Assembly: GCA_964399965.1 (NCBI GenBank)
Contig: CAYNRX010000011.1
Span: forward strand, 1-53,004
Direction: 5' to 3'
Length of the DNA: 53,004 nt
Source of the DNA: UBA1381 sp964399965
Lineage (GTDB): Bacteria; Bacillota; Clostridia; UBA1381
The translations under genes and the position numbers were made by a program. The notes under the pieces were generated by a model, which saw only the letters and a list, made by a program, of their open reading frames with translations, did no database searches and was not told the DNA's origin. This document shows, in pieces, positions 32,329-40,862 of the stretch (position 1 is the first letter of the stretch; every line of letters begins with the position of its first letter).

Positions 32329-33007
32329 GGATATGGAAAAAATATTATCATATGCTGCATCGGTGGGACAAAAATACGGCGTGAGCAAAGTAGTCCTTTT
32401 TGGTTCACGCGCGCGCGGCGACCACAGCCCTAAAAGTGATTACGATATAGCTTTTATTTCCCCTAAGTTAAAAGAGAAGCAAAAAGCTGACATCTTGGAA
32501 GATATTGACAAAATAGATACGCTGCACAAAATAGACGTGGTGTTTTTGACTGCAAACAGCGCAGACGGGGAATTTACTAAAAACATAGAAAGAGAGGGTA
32601 TTATATTGATGAGTAAATTCAAGACAAAATTTCAGAATTTTCAAAACGCCATTGCGCGGCTTTCGGAGGCGATAGAGGATTATGAACAGACGCAGCTTTT
32701 GTCGGTGCGCGACGGCGTTATACAGAGGTTTGAATTTACGACTGAGCTGTCGTGGAAAACGGTGCGTGAATACTTGACCTATGAGGGCGTTTCGGACATA
32801 AATACTCCCAAGGCGGTGATGACGGCGGCGTTTGCGGCCGATATCATTGAAGATGAGGAGGGCTGGCTGCAAATTTTAAGAGACCGCAATATAACCTCGC
32901 AAAGCTACGAAGACAGCGAAGCCGAAGAAGTATTCAAGCGGATAAAAAGCCGCCATATCCGCCTATTTGAAGAGCTGTGCCATCGTCTCGCATCGCTGCG
33001 GCCGTAA
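32315..33007 (+). CDS. MNT-HEPN fusion protein (nucleotidyltransferase plus HepT/HI0074-like domain)
   Basis: 230 residues. The N-terminal half is a minimal nucleotidyltransferase (GSRARGDHSPKSDYD: G30-S31, D42, D44; third Asp D74 in KIDVVF). The C-terminal half (about 100-225) is a HEPN domain of the HI0074/HepT type (RDGVIQRFEFTTELSWKTVREYL). These are usually two genes of an antitoxin-toxin pair in which MNT modifies HEPN. Here they are one chain. The HEPN RX4H site reads RNITSQ (R191...Q196), so the catalytic His is replaced. Base composition is more AT-rich than the B12 genes. The ATG at 32315 overlaps cbiC; ATG 32333 is the alternative. Follows the B12 operon without a visible terminator. 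Confidence 0.78.
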   Translation: MIENKDMEKILSYAASVGQKYGVSKVVLFGSRARGDHSPKSDYDIAFISPKLKEKQKADILEDIDKIDTLHKIDVVFLTANSADGEFTKNIEREGIILMSKFKTKFQNFQNAIARLSEAIEDYEQTQLLSVRDGVIQRFEFTTELSWKTVREYLTYEGVSDINTPKAVMTAAFAADIIEDEEGWLQILRDRNITSQSYEDSEAEEVFKRIKSRHIRLFEELCHRLASLRP

Positions 33008-33019
33008 GGAGAGAGCTTA

Positions 33020-33283
33020 ATGTATCCGATGCACATCTATGTTATATTGGCGGTATTCTTGCCGCTGGCTTTCTGGCGCATAAACCGCCGCTGGGTCATG
33101 ATGAGTATCCCGGCGGCGGCCATTTGTGAAATAGCTGTTTTTTGGCGCGATTTTGCCTATTATGAGAGCCGGGGGCTGATGATACTCTTCACCGCCGCTC
33201 AGGCGTTGGTGATGGCGGCGGTGATATTATTGCTTATGACAGCGCGGCGTATAAGAAGGGGCAAAAAGAGCGGGCGGCAGTAG
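33020..33283 (+). CDS. Small membrane protein, unknown
   Basis: 87 residues with three hydrophobic segments (about 5-20, 27-42, 55-75) and a basic tail (RRIRRGKKSGR). No family recognised. AAGGAGAG precedes ATG 33020, 12 nt after the MNT-HEPN gene, so it is likely in the same transcript. Convergent with the licD gene, 2 nt apart, with no obvious terminator between. Confidence 0.6.
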   Translation: MYPMHIYVILAVFLPLAFWRINRRWVMMSIPAAAICEIAVFWRDFAYYESRGLMILFTAAQALVMAAVILLLMTARRIRRGKKSGRQ

Positions 33284-33285
33284 GC

Positions 33286-34077
33286 TCAGATGAACAGCCA
33301 TTCCGTCTCCCCCATGCGTTCATCATATCCGCCGCGTTCCATTTCCGGCGGGAGCGTCATATAATCGCCGTACTGTATCCGCAGCAGATCGTCATAATCC
33401 GCCGGGACAGGATAGCGCGTTCCCTCAAATTCCAGCTCTTGTCCGCGTCCGTAGATAAGGCTGCTCCCTACGACAAAGCCGTCTTTGCAGGGGATGAATA
33501 CAAACCCCGTATCACGGCGGTGGAGCTTGAAAATGCGCACGCTCATGTCCATAAGGAAACGCCGCGCCGCCCGCGGTACCATCTCCAGCATATGCACCGT
33601 CAAGGGCCGCTTGCCGTCGTATTTTGTCATTTCTGCCTTAAGCAGCCTGCGCGCCAGCCTAAAAAAACCGATCTCCGCCCGCTGCAAAAGAGGGCAGCTG
33701 CTCACGGGGTATATCGGGAACAGGTCTACATACATCCCCCAGTTGATGGGGATATCCCGGTAGCGCACGGGACGGGAAAGCGTCCTTTTGATGCGTATCT
33801 TTGTCCAGGACAGGGGATAATGCTTTTCCACCTTATGGTTGGTTATCATGTAACGCCTGTTGCCCTCTTTTTGGAATATGGGCACCAGCCTTTCCAGGTC
33901 GTCATAGGGGATGAGTACGTCTATATCATCATCCCAGGGGATGAACCCTTTCTCGCGCGCCGCTCCGATAAGCGTCCCCTGCGCCAGATAATAGCGGATA
34001 CCGTGCTTATTGCATATGCGGCTAAGCTCCTTGAGCGCGGCGGTCTCCTCCGCCTGTATACGTTCGAGCATTGTCAT
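33286..34077 (-). CDS. LicD-family phosphotransferase
   Basis: 263 residues. LicD proteins transfer phosphocholine or similar phospho-groups to cell-surface glycans. The family start is clear: ELSRICNKHGIRYYLAQGTLIGAAREKGFIPWDDDIDVLIPYDDLERL (in parts), with the WDDDIDV metal-binding nucleotidyltransferase-like motif at about residues 48-54. The rest includes RDIPINWGMYVDLFPIYP. AGGAGG lies 7 nt before the ATG at 34077. The leader carries the palindrome 34110-34139 and a hairpin at 34173-34198. No cytidylyltransferase neighbour, so the donor is unknown. Confidence 0.87.
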   Translation of the reverse strand: MTMLERIQAEETAALKELSRICNKHGIRYYLAQGTLIGAAREKGFIPWDDDIDVLIPYDDLERLVPIFQKEGNRRYMITNHKVEKHYPLSWTKIRIKRTLSRPVRYRDIPINWGMYVDLFPIYPVSSCPLLQRAEIGFFRLARRLLKAEMTKYDGKRPLTVHMLEMVPRAARRFLMDMSVRIFKLHRRDTGFVFIPCKDGFVVGSSLIYGRGQELEFEGTRYPVPADYDDLLRIQYGDYMTLPPEMERGGYDERMGETEWLFI

Positions 34078-34109
34078 AGTTGTACCTCCTAAACATCAAG
34101 TAAACAGTC

Positions 34110-34139
34110 AATTGCGAAACGCTGCCGCGTTTTACAATT
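34110..34139 (-). repeat. Leader palindrome upstream of licD
   Basis: In licD mRNA sense the arms are aattgtaaaacgc and gcgtttcgcaatt around loop GGCA, 32 nt before the start codon. Same family as 24-50, 35970-35999, 52561-52583 and 52790-52819. Confidence 0.75.
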
Positions 34140-34172
34140 ATCCGATCGAGTAAGATAGTCCGTGATTTCCTC

Positions 34173-34198
34173 AAGCCGTCCTTAAGGGGCGGCTTTTT
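34173..34198 (+). terminator. Hairpin with T-run facing right
   Basis: Stem aagccg/cggctt (34173-34178, 34190-34195) with inner CC/GG, then TTTTT on the plus strand. No rightward gene ends nearby; on the minus strand it would be a leader hairpin in the licD transcript. Role unclear. Confidence 0.4.
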
Positions 34199-34221
34199 GT
34201 CTCATAACGGCCGTGTGTTAT

Positions 34222-34250
34222 ATTATAACATAGTCTTGTCATAAATGCAA
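34222..34250 (-). promoter_or_regulatory. Promoter of licD
   Basis: Minus strand: TTGCAT at 34250-34245, a 17-bp spacer and TATAAT at 34227-34222. The leader would be about 138 nt. Confidence 0.65.
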
Positions 34251-34295
34251 CCGTAAAAGCGAGAAAAGGCGGATAAAAAGCTGCACAGCGCACTG

Positions 34296-35942
34296 TCATT
34301 CCCGATGCGCTCCCGGCTGGGGCAGAACCACCAATACCTCCCTTTCGCCGCCGTCGCCCTCCACGTCACGGCAGAACCACAAAAACCGTACCCGTTTTAA
34401 TACCTCTTTATATCTAAGCCCCGAAAACTGGGGGAATTTCTCCCGTACCATAGACTGCACCTCGGGGGAGAAACGGTCGATGGGTTTCCTCGGCACCTCC
34501 GCCGCCGCCCATTCCGGCTCCCTTTTGCCAACGCCGGAGGCGAAATAGTCATACCGCAGATATTCCAAAAACAGTGTCCCGCCCCGGTAAAACTCCGCCA
34601 GTATCCCGTAAAGCTCTCGCCTTGCCGGGGGTCTTTCATACAGGCCGCGCTCCCTTAGGAACGCTCCCAGACGGCGGAAAAATCCGAACGCGCTCTTCTC
34701 CCGCTCCAATATGTACGAAAGAGACCGCTCAAAACCGCTCCGGTTATAAAAAAGCTCCACCGCCTCCTCCGTATCCTCAAGCTCCAGTATATCCTCCACC
34801 GACAGCCATTCGTTGGCCAGTACCGTGTACGGCGGCGAGGGGCGGAAACGGTAGCCGGGGATATCCCGCATGGGCGTGCCCTTTAAAAGCTTCAAAAAGC
34901 CCAGCTGCAGCTCTGACGGCCTGAGCGCGGCCACCTCGTCAAACGATCGCGCAAACCTCTCAAGTCCCTCATACGGCAGTCCCGCTATCAGGTCAAGATG
35001 CGTATGCACAGACGGCAGCAGCCGCCCCATGACCCGGCGCACCTCCCCTATGTCCGGCCGCCTGTTCACGGCCAGCAGGGTTTCCTCGTTCGTGGACTGC
35101 ACGCCGATCTCCAGACGGAAATTTTTGGGAGAGGAATTTATGATATCGATAGCCTCGGCGGTGAGCACAGCGGCGGCGATCTCCAGATGGAAGCAGGTAT
35201 CGCCGCCGTTTTCGGCGATAAAGCGCAAAAGCGCCAGCGTCCGCGCGCGGTCGGCGTTGAAGGTGCGGTCGACAAATTTCACCGTGCGTACCCCATGGCG
35301 CACGAAAAACGATAATTCGGCAAATACCAGCTCCAAGCTCCGCGTGCGCAGGCCGGTATCGGCCGCCGAAAGGCAGTAGGCGCAGCTGAATGGGCAGCCG
35401 CGCGAGCTTTCATAATATACCAGCCGCTGATGCAGATCCTCCATCTCCTCCTCGCTGTAGCAGAAAGGGAGGCTGTCCATGTCCAGCGGCGCAGGAGGAG
35501 CGGTTTGGAAGATATCCCCATTGATACGGGCGGTGACGCCGGGCGTCCTTTGGGGATCGCCGCCGCTTTTTAGAAAGCGGTATACGCTCTCCTCCCCTTC
35601 GCCGCGGAAGATGAGGTCAATAAAGGGATATTTTTCCAATAATTCCTCACTGTCGTACGATACCTCCGGCCCGCCGAGGGCAATGAGAGTATCGGGTCTG
35701 GCGGCCTTTATTGTCGCCGCGCAGTCGAGGACTGTGCCGATATTCCAGATATAGCAGGAAAACAGCAGCATATCCGCTCCCCTGCGCAGGATGTCGGCGC
35801 ATATCTGCCCGATGGGCATATTTATCGTAAATTCGGCAAACGGGCAGCAAAGGCCGTGTTTTTTGGCATAGGCGCTGATGGAGCGCACAGCAAGGTTGGA
35901 ATGGATATATTTGGCATTTATTGCCGCCAAAAGCGGGCGCAT
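34296..35942 (-). CDS. B12-binding-domain radical SAM protein (DUF4080 type)
   Basis: 548 residues. The N-terminal 130 residues form a cobalamin-binding-like Rossmann domain (LAAINAKYIHSNLAVRSISAY, LIALGGPEVSYD). The radical SAM motif is C183-C187-C190 (SSRGCPFSCAYC). The core continues with KFVDRTFN and LEIGVQSTNEETL. The C-terminal third has the DUF4080 pattern and many aromatic residues. Proteins of this group methylate or rearrange unknown substrates; substrate cannot be assigned. It lacks the DxHxxG signature expected for classical base-on cobalamin binding. GGGAGA precedes the ATG at 35942. Monocistronic, with a palindrome at the 5' end of its mRNA. Confidence 0.85.
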   Translation of the reverse strand: MRPLLAAINAKYIHSNLAVRSISAYAKKHGLCCPFAEFTINMPIGQICADILRRGADMLLFSCYIWNIGTVLDCAATIKAARPDTLIALGGPEVSYDSEELLEKYPFIDLIFRGEGEESVYRFLKSGGDPQRTPGVTARINGDIFQTAPPAPLDMDSLPFCYSEEEMEDLHQRLVYYESSRGCPFSCAYCLSAADTGLRTRSLELVFAELSFFVRHGVRTVKFVDRTFNADRARTLALLRFIAENGGDTCFHLEIAAAVLTAEAIDIINSSPKNFRLEIGVQSTNEETLLAVNRRPDIGEVRRVMGRLLPSVHTHLDLIAGLPYEGLERFARSFDEVAALRPSELQLGFLKLLKGTPMRDIPGYRFRPSPPYTVLANEWLSVEDILELEDTEEAVELFYNRSGFERSLSYILEREKSAFGFFRRLGAFLRERGLYERPPARRELYGILAEFYRGGTLFLEYLRYDYFASGVGKREPEWAAAEVPRKPIDRFSPEVQSMVREKFPQFSGLRYKEVLKRVRFLWFCRDVEGDGGEREVLVVLPQPGAHRE

Positions 35943-35969
35943 AGTATCATCTCCCGGTTTTTTTCTATA

Positions 35970-35999
35970 AATTGTAAAACGCTACCGCGTTTCGCAATT
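35970..35999 (-). repeat. Leader palindrome upstream of the radical SAM gene
   Basis: In mRNA sense the arms are aattgcgaaacgc and gcgttttacaatt around loop GGUA, 27 nt before the start codon and immediately after the predicted transcription start. Confidence 0.75.
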
Positions 36000-36006
36000 A
36001 CCAAAT

Positions 36007-36035
36007 ATTATATCATTACAATAGGAGTGGCGCAA
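36007..36035 (-). promoter_or_regulatory. Promoter of the radical SAM gene
   Basis: Minus strand: TTGCGC at 36035-36030, a 17-bp spacer and TATAAT at 36012-36007. The transcript would start near 36000, at the palindrome. Confidence 0.6.
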
Positions 36036-36067
36036 GGGAAATTTATAATTCTTTAAGAATTAAAAAC

Positions 36068-36096
36068 TTGACGAATAGCCGTTTAAAAGGTATAAT
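36068..36096 (+). promoter_or_regulatory. Promoter of hpt
   Basis: TTGACG at 36068-36073, a 17-bp spacer and perfect TATAAT at 36091-36096, 40 nt before the hpt ATG. Confidence 0.8.
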
Positions 36097-36135
36097 AAAA
36101 GGGAGAAATATATGGTGTGACGGAAAGGAGCTTGT

Positions 36136-36648
36136 ATGATCAAAAAACTTATCAGTGAAGAGGAGCTTGCTCTGGCAGTGATGCGGCTGGGATATGAGAT
36201 AAGCCGCGATTACCGGGGGAAAAGGCCGCTTTTGGCGGTGATATTAAAGGGCAGCGTGATATTTGCCGCCGACCTGGCGCGGAGGATAAGCATTGATGCG
36301 GAGCTTGATTTTATGAAGGTATCGAGCTACGGCAACGGCACCGACAGTTCCGGCACGGTGACGCTTGATCTTGACCTTTCGGCGGATATCGGCGGACGGG
36401 ATGTGATCATAGTTGAGGATATCGTAGATACGGGGCTAACGATGCGGGAGCTTAGAGAGCTTTTAGAAAAGCGGTCGCCGGCCTCGCTTGCGGTCTGTTC
36501 GCTCCTGTCGAAGCCCTCGCGGCGGCGGACGGAGGTACATATCGATTATCTCGGGTTTGAGATACCGGACGTGTTTGCGGTCGGCTACGGCATGGACGCG
36601 GGGGAGCGGTACCGGAATCTGCCGTATATCGGCGTTTATGAGGAATAA
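36136..36648 (+). CDS. hpt: Hypoxanthine phosphoribosyltransferase
   Basis: 170 residues, normal length. Purine salvage enzyme making IMP or GMP from the base and PRPP, cytoplasmic. Motifs: LLAVILKGSVIFAADLARRI, the mobile-loop SSYG, the PRPP motif VIIVEDIVDTGLTM (about 95-108), and FAVGYGMDAGERYRNLPYIGV at the purine-binding end. AAAGGAG precedes ATG 36136. It probably shares its transcript with the following gene, 37 nt away. Confidence 0.95.
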   Translation: MIKKLISEEELALAVMRLGYEISRDYRGKRPLLAVILKGSVIFAADLARRISIDAELDFMKVSSYGNGTDSSGTVTLDLDLSADIGGRDVIIVEDIVDTGLTMRELRELLEKRSPASLAVCSLLSKPSRRRTEVHIDYLGFEIPDVFAVGYGMDAGERYRNLPYIGVYEE

Positions 36649-36685
36649 AGCGGTGTACAAAAGGACTTTATGAGGAGGATATAAC

Positions 36686-37252
36686 GTGAAAAAATTCTTT
36701 GCGATTGCTATACCGGTGGCGATACTGGCCTGGACGCTGTGGAATTTGGGCGGTTATGCGGTCTCGGTCATGTTTGCGGGGGCGATGCTTCCCGATAAGG
36801 AGCAGATAACAGAATATTACAACGAGAACAAGGGCTTGCTTGATGAGGCGGTGGCGGATGCGCGGGCGATGGAAAATACAGGCACTATAGCGATGGCCCC
36901 CGATGGCGGCCTGGAGGAGGATAAGCAGATAACGGGACTGTATGCGACCAGCGGCGTGCCCGGAGAGGGCTACCGGGAGCTTGACGATCCCGGGCTTGAG
37001 CAGCTGTTCAGGGATAAGATCGTGGGGCAGATAATAATAAACGATACTACCGTCACCTTTGACTGCGGCAACAACAGCCGCGAGACTTACCGCGGGCTTT
37101 ACTACAGCCTTGACGGAGGCCGCTACGATATGGACGGGATAGAGCAGCCGTTTACACAAACGGACGGCGGCTGGGAATACAGCGATGATTCGGTGAGGGT
37201 GACGCTTTCGGAGCTGGGCGATAATTGGTATTACTACGAGCAGGAGTATTAA
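36686..37252 (+). CDS. Membrane-anchored extracytoplasmic protein, unknown
   Basis: 188 residues. One N-terminal hydrophobic segment (about 4-33; no clear cleavage site) followed by an acidic, hydrophilic domain outside the membrane. Beta-rich C-terminal part with several Tyr/Trp (GLYYSLDGGRYDMDG, GWEYSDDSVRVTLSEL). No family recognised. GAGGAGG supports the GTG start at 36686. Downstream is a bidirectional terminator (37321-37358). Confidence 0.6.
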   Translation: MKKFFAIAIPVAILAWTLWNLGGYAVSVMFAGAMLPDKEQITEYYNENKGLLDEAVADARAMENTGTIAMAPDGGLEEDKQITGLYATSGVPGEGYRELDDPGLEQLFRDKIVGQIIINDTTVTFDCGNNSRETYRGLYYSLDGGRYDMDGIEQPFTQTDGGWEYSDDSVRVTLSELGDNWYYYEQEY

Positions 37253-37320
37253 CGGATAGGGGCTGTTGATTTCAGCGCAGACCGTGGGGATGTGACAAAA
37301 TGGCAGCTGACTAATAAGAA

Positions 37321-37358
37321 AAAATGAGGACGATTGCAATTGCAAAAGTCCTCATTTT
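37321..37358. terminator. Bidirectional terminator
   Basis: 11-bp stem aaaatgaggac/gtcctcatttt (37321-37331, 37348-37358) with T-runs on both strands. It ends the hpt unit rightward and backs up the small RNA terminator leftward. Confidence 0.8.
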
Positions 37359-37381
37359 TAAGTAAACCGCCGTTTTTTCAC

Positions 37382-37511
37382 AAAAAAAAGCGTCCTGACG
37401 AAAGGAGTAGAATTGATCAGGACGCTCAGCCGTTCAAAGTCGCCGGGGAAGACGACTTCACAAATATATTAAATGTATAGGATAAAAGGGTAGAATGTAA
37501 TTTCCTTCTAC
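37382..37511 (-). ncRNA. Candidate small RNA with anti-Shine-Dalgarno loop
   Basis: Minus-strand promoter at 37518-37545 would start a transcript near 37511. The RNA of about 125 nt has stem 1 gtagaa/ttctac, stem 2 aagtcgtc/ggcgactt, and a terminator stem agcgtcctga/tcaggacgct (37426-37417, 37398-37389) followed by eight T. The terminator loop contains CUACUCCUUU, complementary to AAAGGAGUAG-type ribosome sites. No ORF or ribosome site lies in it. Fits the layout of Gram-positive regulatory RNAs; no known family was recognised. Confidence 0.6.
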
Positions 37512-37517
37512 GATTAT

Positions 37518-37545
37518 ATTATACCACAGTTTGGGAAAAATGCAA
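37518..37545 (-). promoter_or_regulatory. Promoter of the candidate small RNA
   Basis: Minus strand: TTGCAT at 37545-37540, a 16-bp spacer and TATAAT at 37523-37518. Confidence 0.55.
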
Positions 37546-37704
37546 GCATTTTTTTAAAAAAATTTAAGAAAAATTTAAGAAACACCGCATTTCGGCGTTA
37601 TGCATAAAAACGTCCGGAGTTATACTGTGCTCTTTGTAAGGGCTTTTAAGGACGTAAAAAACAGTAGCTTTTTTACAATTTACAGCTGAATTTTACGCTT
37701 GCGC
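37546..37704 (+). other. Non-coding stretch before the pectin lyase
   Basis: AT-rich sequence with A/T runs between the small RNA promoter and the lyase promoter. No gene and no clear structure was seen. Confidence 0.4.
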
Positions 37705-37733
37705 TTGTATAAATTGCGGCGATGTGATATAAT
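37705..37733 (+). promoter_or_regulatory. Promoter of the rhamnogalacturonan lyase gene
   Basis: TTGTAT at 37705-37710, a 17-bp spacer and TATAAT at 37728-37733. Confidence 0.7.
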
Positions 37734-37762
37734 TTGGACAATATATTATAGGAAAGGAACGA

Positions 37763-40675
37763 ATGCATATGAAGAAATTCTTATCCGTACTGTCAGCGGC
37801 GGCGGTATTGGCCTCTTCTGCCGCTCCCGTTTTTGCCGAGAGCCTGGCTTTGGAGACCAATAATGAGACCACGGCGGCCACTCAGGCGCTGATCGATGCC
37901 CGTCCTGATATCCAGCGGCCGATGGAAGCCCTTGACAGAGGGCTGGTGGCCGTTAAAACGGCTGATTACGCCTTTGTATCCTGGAGATGGCTGGGCACGG
38001 AATCGGCCTCTGTCCAGTATAACCTCTACCGCAACGGGGAGAAGATAAATCCCCGTCCCTTAAACGTTACCAATTACACCGACCTTAATCCCACGGATGG
38101 GGCGACCTATCAGGTGGCTCCGGTGGAAAACGGAGTTGAGGGCGAGAAGTGCGAAGCGGTATCGCTTATGGACAATGCTTACATAGACGTGCCGATAGAA
38201 AAGCCCGAGGATAATACCGTAAACGGCGAAAGCTATACATATTCGGCAGGAGACGCGACCGTGGCCGATGTGGACGGGGATATGCAGTATGAGATAATCC
38301 TCAAGTGGGATCCCTCCAACGCTAAGGATGCGGCCAGCGCAGGTTATACCGGCGAGTGTATAATCGACTGCTACGAAACGGACGGCACCAGACGCTGGCG
38401 CATAAACATGGGCCCCAATATCCGTTCCGGCGCCCATGATACGCAGATCCTGGCTTACGACTTCGACAGCGACGGCAAGGCGGAGGTGGCCTTGAGAACG
38501 GCCGATGGCACCATTGCCGGAGACGGCTCGGTGATCGGCGATGAATCGAAGAATTATGCCCTGGCGAACGAGGGCAAGAACCTCACAGGCCCTCTTTATG
38601 TGACGATGTTCAACGGCGAGGACGGCTCTGTGATAGATACTGTGGAATATTACCCGCAGATAACCGGCAAGCTGGAGGACGGTACCGAATGGGATATCAC
38701 CTCCTGGGGAGACGGCTGGGGCAACCGCTCCGAGCGTTATCTGGGATGCGTTGCTTACCTTGACGGCGCAAGCCCCAGCGCGGTATTTGCCCGCGGCTAT
38801 TACACCGGTCCCGAAGGCACGACCGGCGGACGCACGGCCATTGCCGCCTACGACCTTGTCGATGGCAAGATCCAGACCAAGTGGATCTTCGATACGATGA
38901 ATTACGAAAACCAGTATATCGGCCAGGGAAATCACTCAATGGCGGCGGCTGACGTTGACTATGACGGCTGTGACGAGCTGATATACGGCGCGCTGGCTAT
39001 CGATAATGACGGCCAGCCCATGTATTCGACCGGTCTCGGTCACGGCGATGCCCAGCATGTGGGCGATCTCGACCCCTCAAGACCGGGGCTTGAGGTATAT
39101 TCCTGCCATGAGAGCACCGGGGCCGAATACGGCTATGAGATGCGTGACGCCCGCACCGGCGAGATAATCTACGGCGAGAATACGGGGACAGATAACGGCC
39201 GCGGAGCCTCGGACGATATCGACCCCAATTACCCGGGCTGTGAGGGCTGGTCGGCCGCAGGCGTGCTGACAGCGGCAGACGGCACGGTGATAACGCGCGA
39301 ATACACGATGCCTGCCAACTTCTTCGCTTGGTGGGACGGCGATCTCGGACGCGAGGTACAGGACGGCATCTACATCAGCAAGTGGAATCCCCAGACGATG
39401 CGTACCGATACGATATTCTCCGCCTCCGGCTGTGTGGCGGTAAACGGCACCAAGGCTAACCCCTCCCTTACCGCCGACCTCTTCGGCGATTGGCGGGAGG
39501 AAGTAATGTATCCCTTGAAGGATTCCTCGGCCCTGCGGATATTTACGACTACCGAGCCGACAGATTACCGCCTGCCTACCCTGATGCATGATATCCAGTA
39601 CCGCCTGCACGTGGCGGAGCAGAATGTCTGCTATAACCAGCCGACGCATACCTCCTATTACCTGGGCTATGACACCGAGACCGTGCCCGTGCCCCAGATG
39701 TATACGGTAGTAAACGGCGAAGAGGTGAGGAACCCGGATCTGGCCTCCAAAAATTGGAACATTTCGGATCTTTATGACGGCGAGACGGTAACTCTCGTTC
39801 TCGACTGCCCGACAGCCTTAAAGGACGGCAGTCCTTCCAGGATAGACAATGACGATGAGACCGTGGTTCCCTTCCTGGCGGAGGGAGACCGCACGCTTGT
39901 ACCGATGCGCTTTATCGCCGAGGCCTTCGGAGCCGAGGTAAGCTGGGCAGGCGACACGAGCGAGGTGACCATAGTCGAGGGCGATACGACCGTAGTTATG
40001 GCAGTGGGCGCACCCGAATATACGATAAACGGCCAGACGCACACGATGGACGTTGCCCCGCTGATCCAGTCCGACCGCACGTTCGTGCCCCTAAGGGCGG
40101 CTGCGGAGGCCCTGGGACGGCAGGTATTCTGGTCGGACGGGCTGATAATAATAAGCGATCTGGAGCAGGATTATACTGCTGAGGAAGCGGCGATGATAAA
40201 GGAATCGATACAGACTGCCGCCGTGCCGGAAAGGATAGTGCCCACAGCAGTGGCCGAGGGCGAAAAGTTCTTCCAGAACCAGGCCGATATCTTCGGCGTG
40301 ACGGCTTCCGACAACGATGGAAATGTGGAGCTGGGAGCGGTAGACCTCGATATGAGCACCCGTTGGTCGGCATTCGGAGCCAACACGCTTGTGCTTGACC
40401 TGGGTGAGGAAAAGACGATCACCGGCGTAGCGATAGCGATGTGGAAGGGCGCGGAGAGGATATATCCGTTTACGATTGAGGTATCCTCAGACGGCAAGAC
40501 CTGGACGGAGGCTCTGCCCAAGAGCCAGAACACCGGCACCAGCGAGGAATTTGAGACGTACGAATTCCCGGCGGCGGTAAGCGGCAGGTATGTGAGATAT
40601 TCCGGTGACGGTGCGACCGATCCGGAGAAGAATTACTGCCATATCTCGGAGATCGCCGTGCTTTTGGCGGAGTAA
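37763..40675 (+). CDS. Secreted rhamnogalacturonan lyase (PL11) with stalk and discoidin-like domains
   Basis: 970 residues. Signal peptide 1-25 (VFA/ES). Residues about 45-640 resemble polysaccharide lyase family 11 (YesW/YesX type), which cleaves the rhamnose-galacturonate backbone of rhamnogalacturonan I by beta-elimination: GDATVADVDGDMQYEIILKWDPSNAKD, GPNIRSGAHDTQILAYDFDSDGKAEVALRTADGT, WGDGWGNRSERYL, GQGNHSMAAADVDYDGCDEL and GLGHGDAQHVGDLDP (all in parts). A copper-amine-oxidase stalk domain follows (about 690-800; VPMRFIAEAFGAEVSW, VPLRAAAEALG), then an F5/8-type C (CBM32-like) carbohydrate-binding domain (about 830-970). AAAGGA at 37753-37758 fits ATG 37763 or 37769. Ends at a strong terminator. 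It would feed rhamnose to the BMC pathway. Confidence 0.9.
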   Translation: MHMKKFLSVLSAAAVLASSAAPVFAESLALETNNETTAATQALIDARPDIQRPMEALDRGLVAVKTADYAFVSWRWLGTESASVQYNLYRNGEKINPRPLNVTNYTDLNPTDGATYQVAPVENGVEGEKCEAVSLMDNAYIDVPIEKPEDNTVNGESYTYSAGDATVADVDGDMQYEIILKWDPSNAKDAASAGYTGECIIDCYETDGTRRWRINMGPNIRSGAHDTQILAYDFDSDGKAEVALRTADGTIAGDGSVIGDESKNYALANEGKNLTGPLYVTMFNGEDGSVIDTVEYYPQITGKLEDGTEWDITSWGDGWGNRSERYLGCVAYLDGASPSAVFARGYYTGPEGTTGGRTAIAAYDLVDGKIQTKWIFDTMNYENQYIGQGNHSMAAADVDYDGCDELIYGALAIDNDGQPMYSTGLGHGDAQHVGDLDPSRPGLEVYSCHESTGAEYGYEMRDARTGEIIYGENTGTDNGRGASDDIDPNYPGCEGWSAAGVLTAADGTVITREYTMPANFFAWWDGDLGREVQDGIYISKWNPQTMRTDTIFSASGCVAVNGTKANPSLTADLFGDWREEVMYPLKDSSALRIFTTTEPTDYRLPTLMHDIQYRLHVAEQNVCYNQPTHTSYYLGYDTETVPVPQMYTVVNGEEVRNPDLASKNWNISDLYDGETVTLVLDCPTALKDGSPSRIDNDDETVVPFLAEGDRTLVPMRFIAEAFGAEVSWAGDTSEVTIVEGDTTVVMAVGAPEYTINGQTHTMDVAPLIQSDRTFVPLRAAAEALGRQVFWSDGLIIISDLEQDYTAEEAAMIKESIQTAAVPERIVPTAVAEGEKFFQNQADIFGVTASDNDGNVELGAVDLDMSTRWSAFGANTLVLDLGEEKTITGVAIAMWKGAERIYPFTIEVSSDGKTWTEALPKSQNTGTSEEFETYEFPAAVSGRYVRYSGDGATDPEKNYCHISEIAVLLAE

Positions 40676-40714
40676 AAAAATAGGCTGTGCAAAAATGCCC
40701 GGTCGATAAGATAG

Positions 40715-40757
40715 AACGTCCGGTACATCGGGGCTTTGGTGTACCGGACGTTTTTTT
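40715..40757 (+). terminator. Terminator of the pectin lyase gene
   Basis: 12-bp stem aacgtccggtac/gtaccggacgtt (40715-40726, 40741-40752) with a T-run to 40757. Confidence 0.9.
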
Positions 40758-40862
40758 GCGATCCGGCGGTGTATAAAATGGCGATGCCATCAGGATGTTC
40801 TGCGCGGCAGATGTGCTGCGATCCCCGCGGGGGAAAATTTTCAAAAAATTTTCATATATGCT

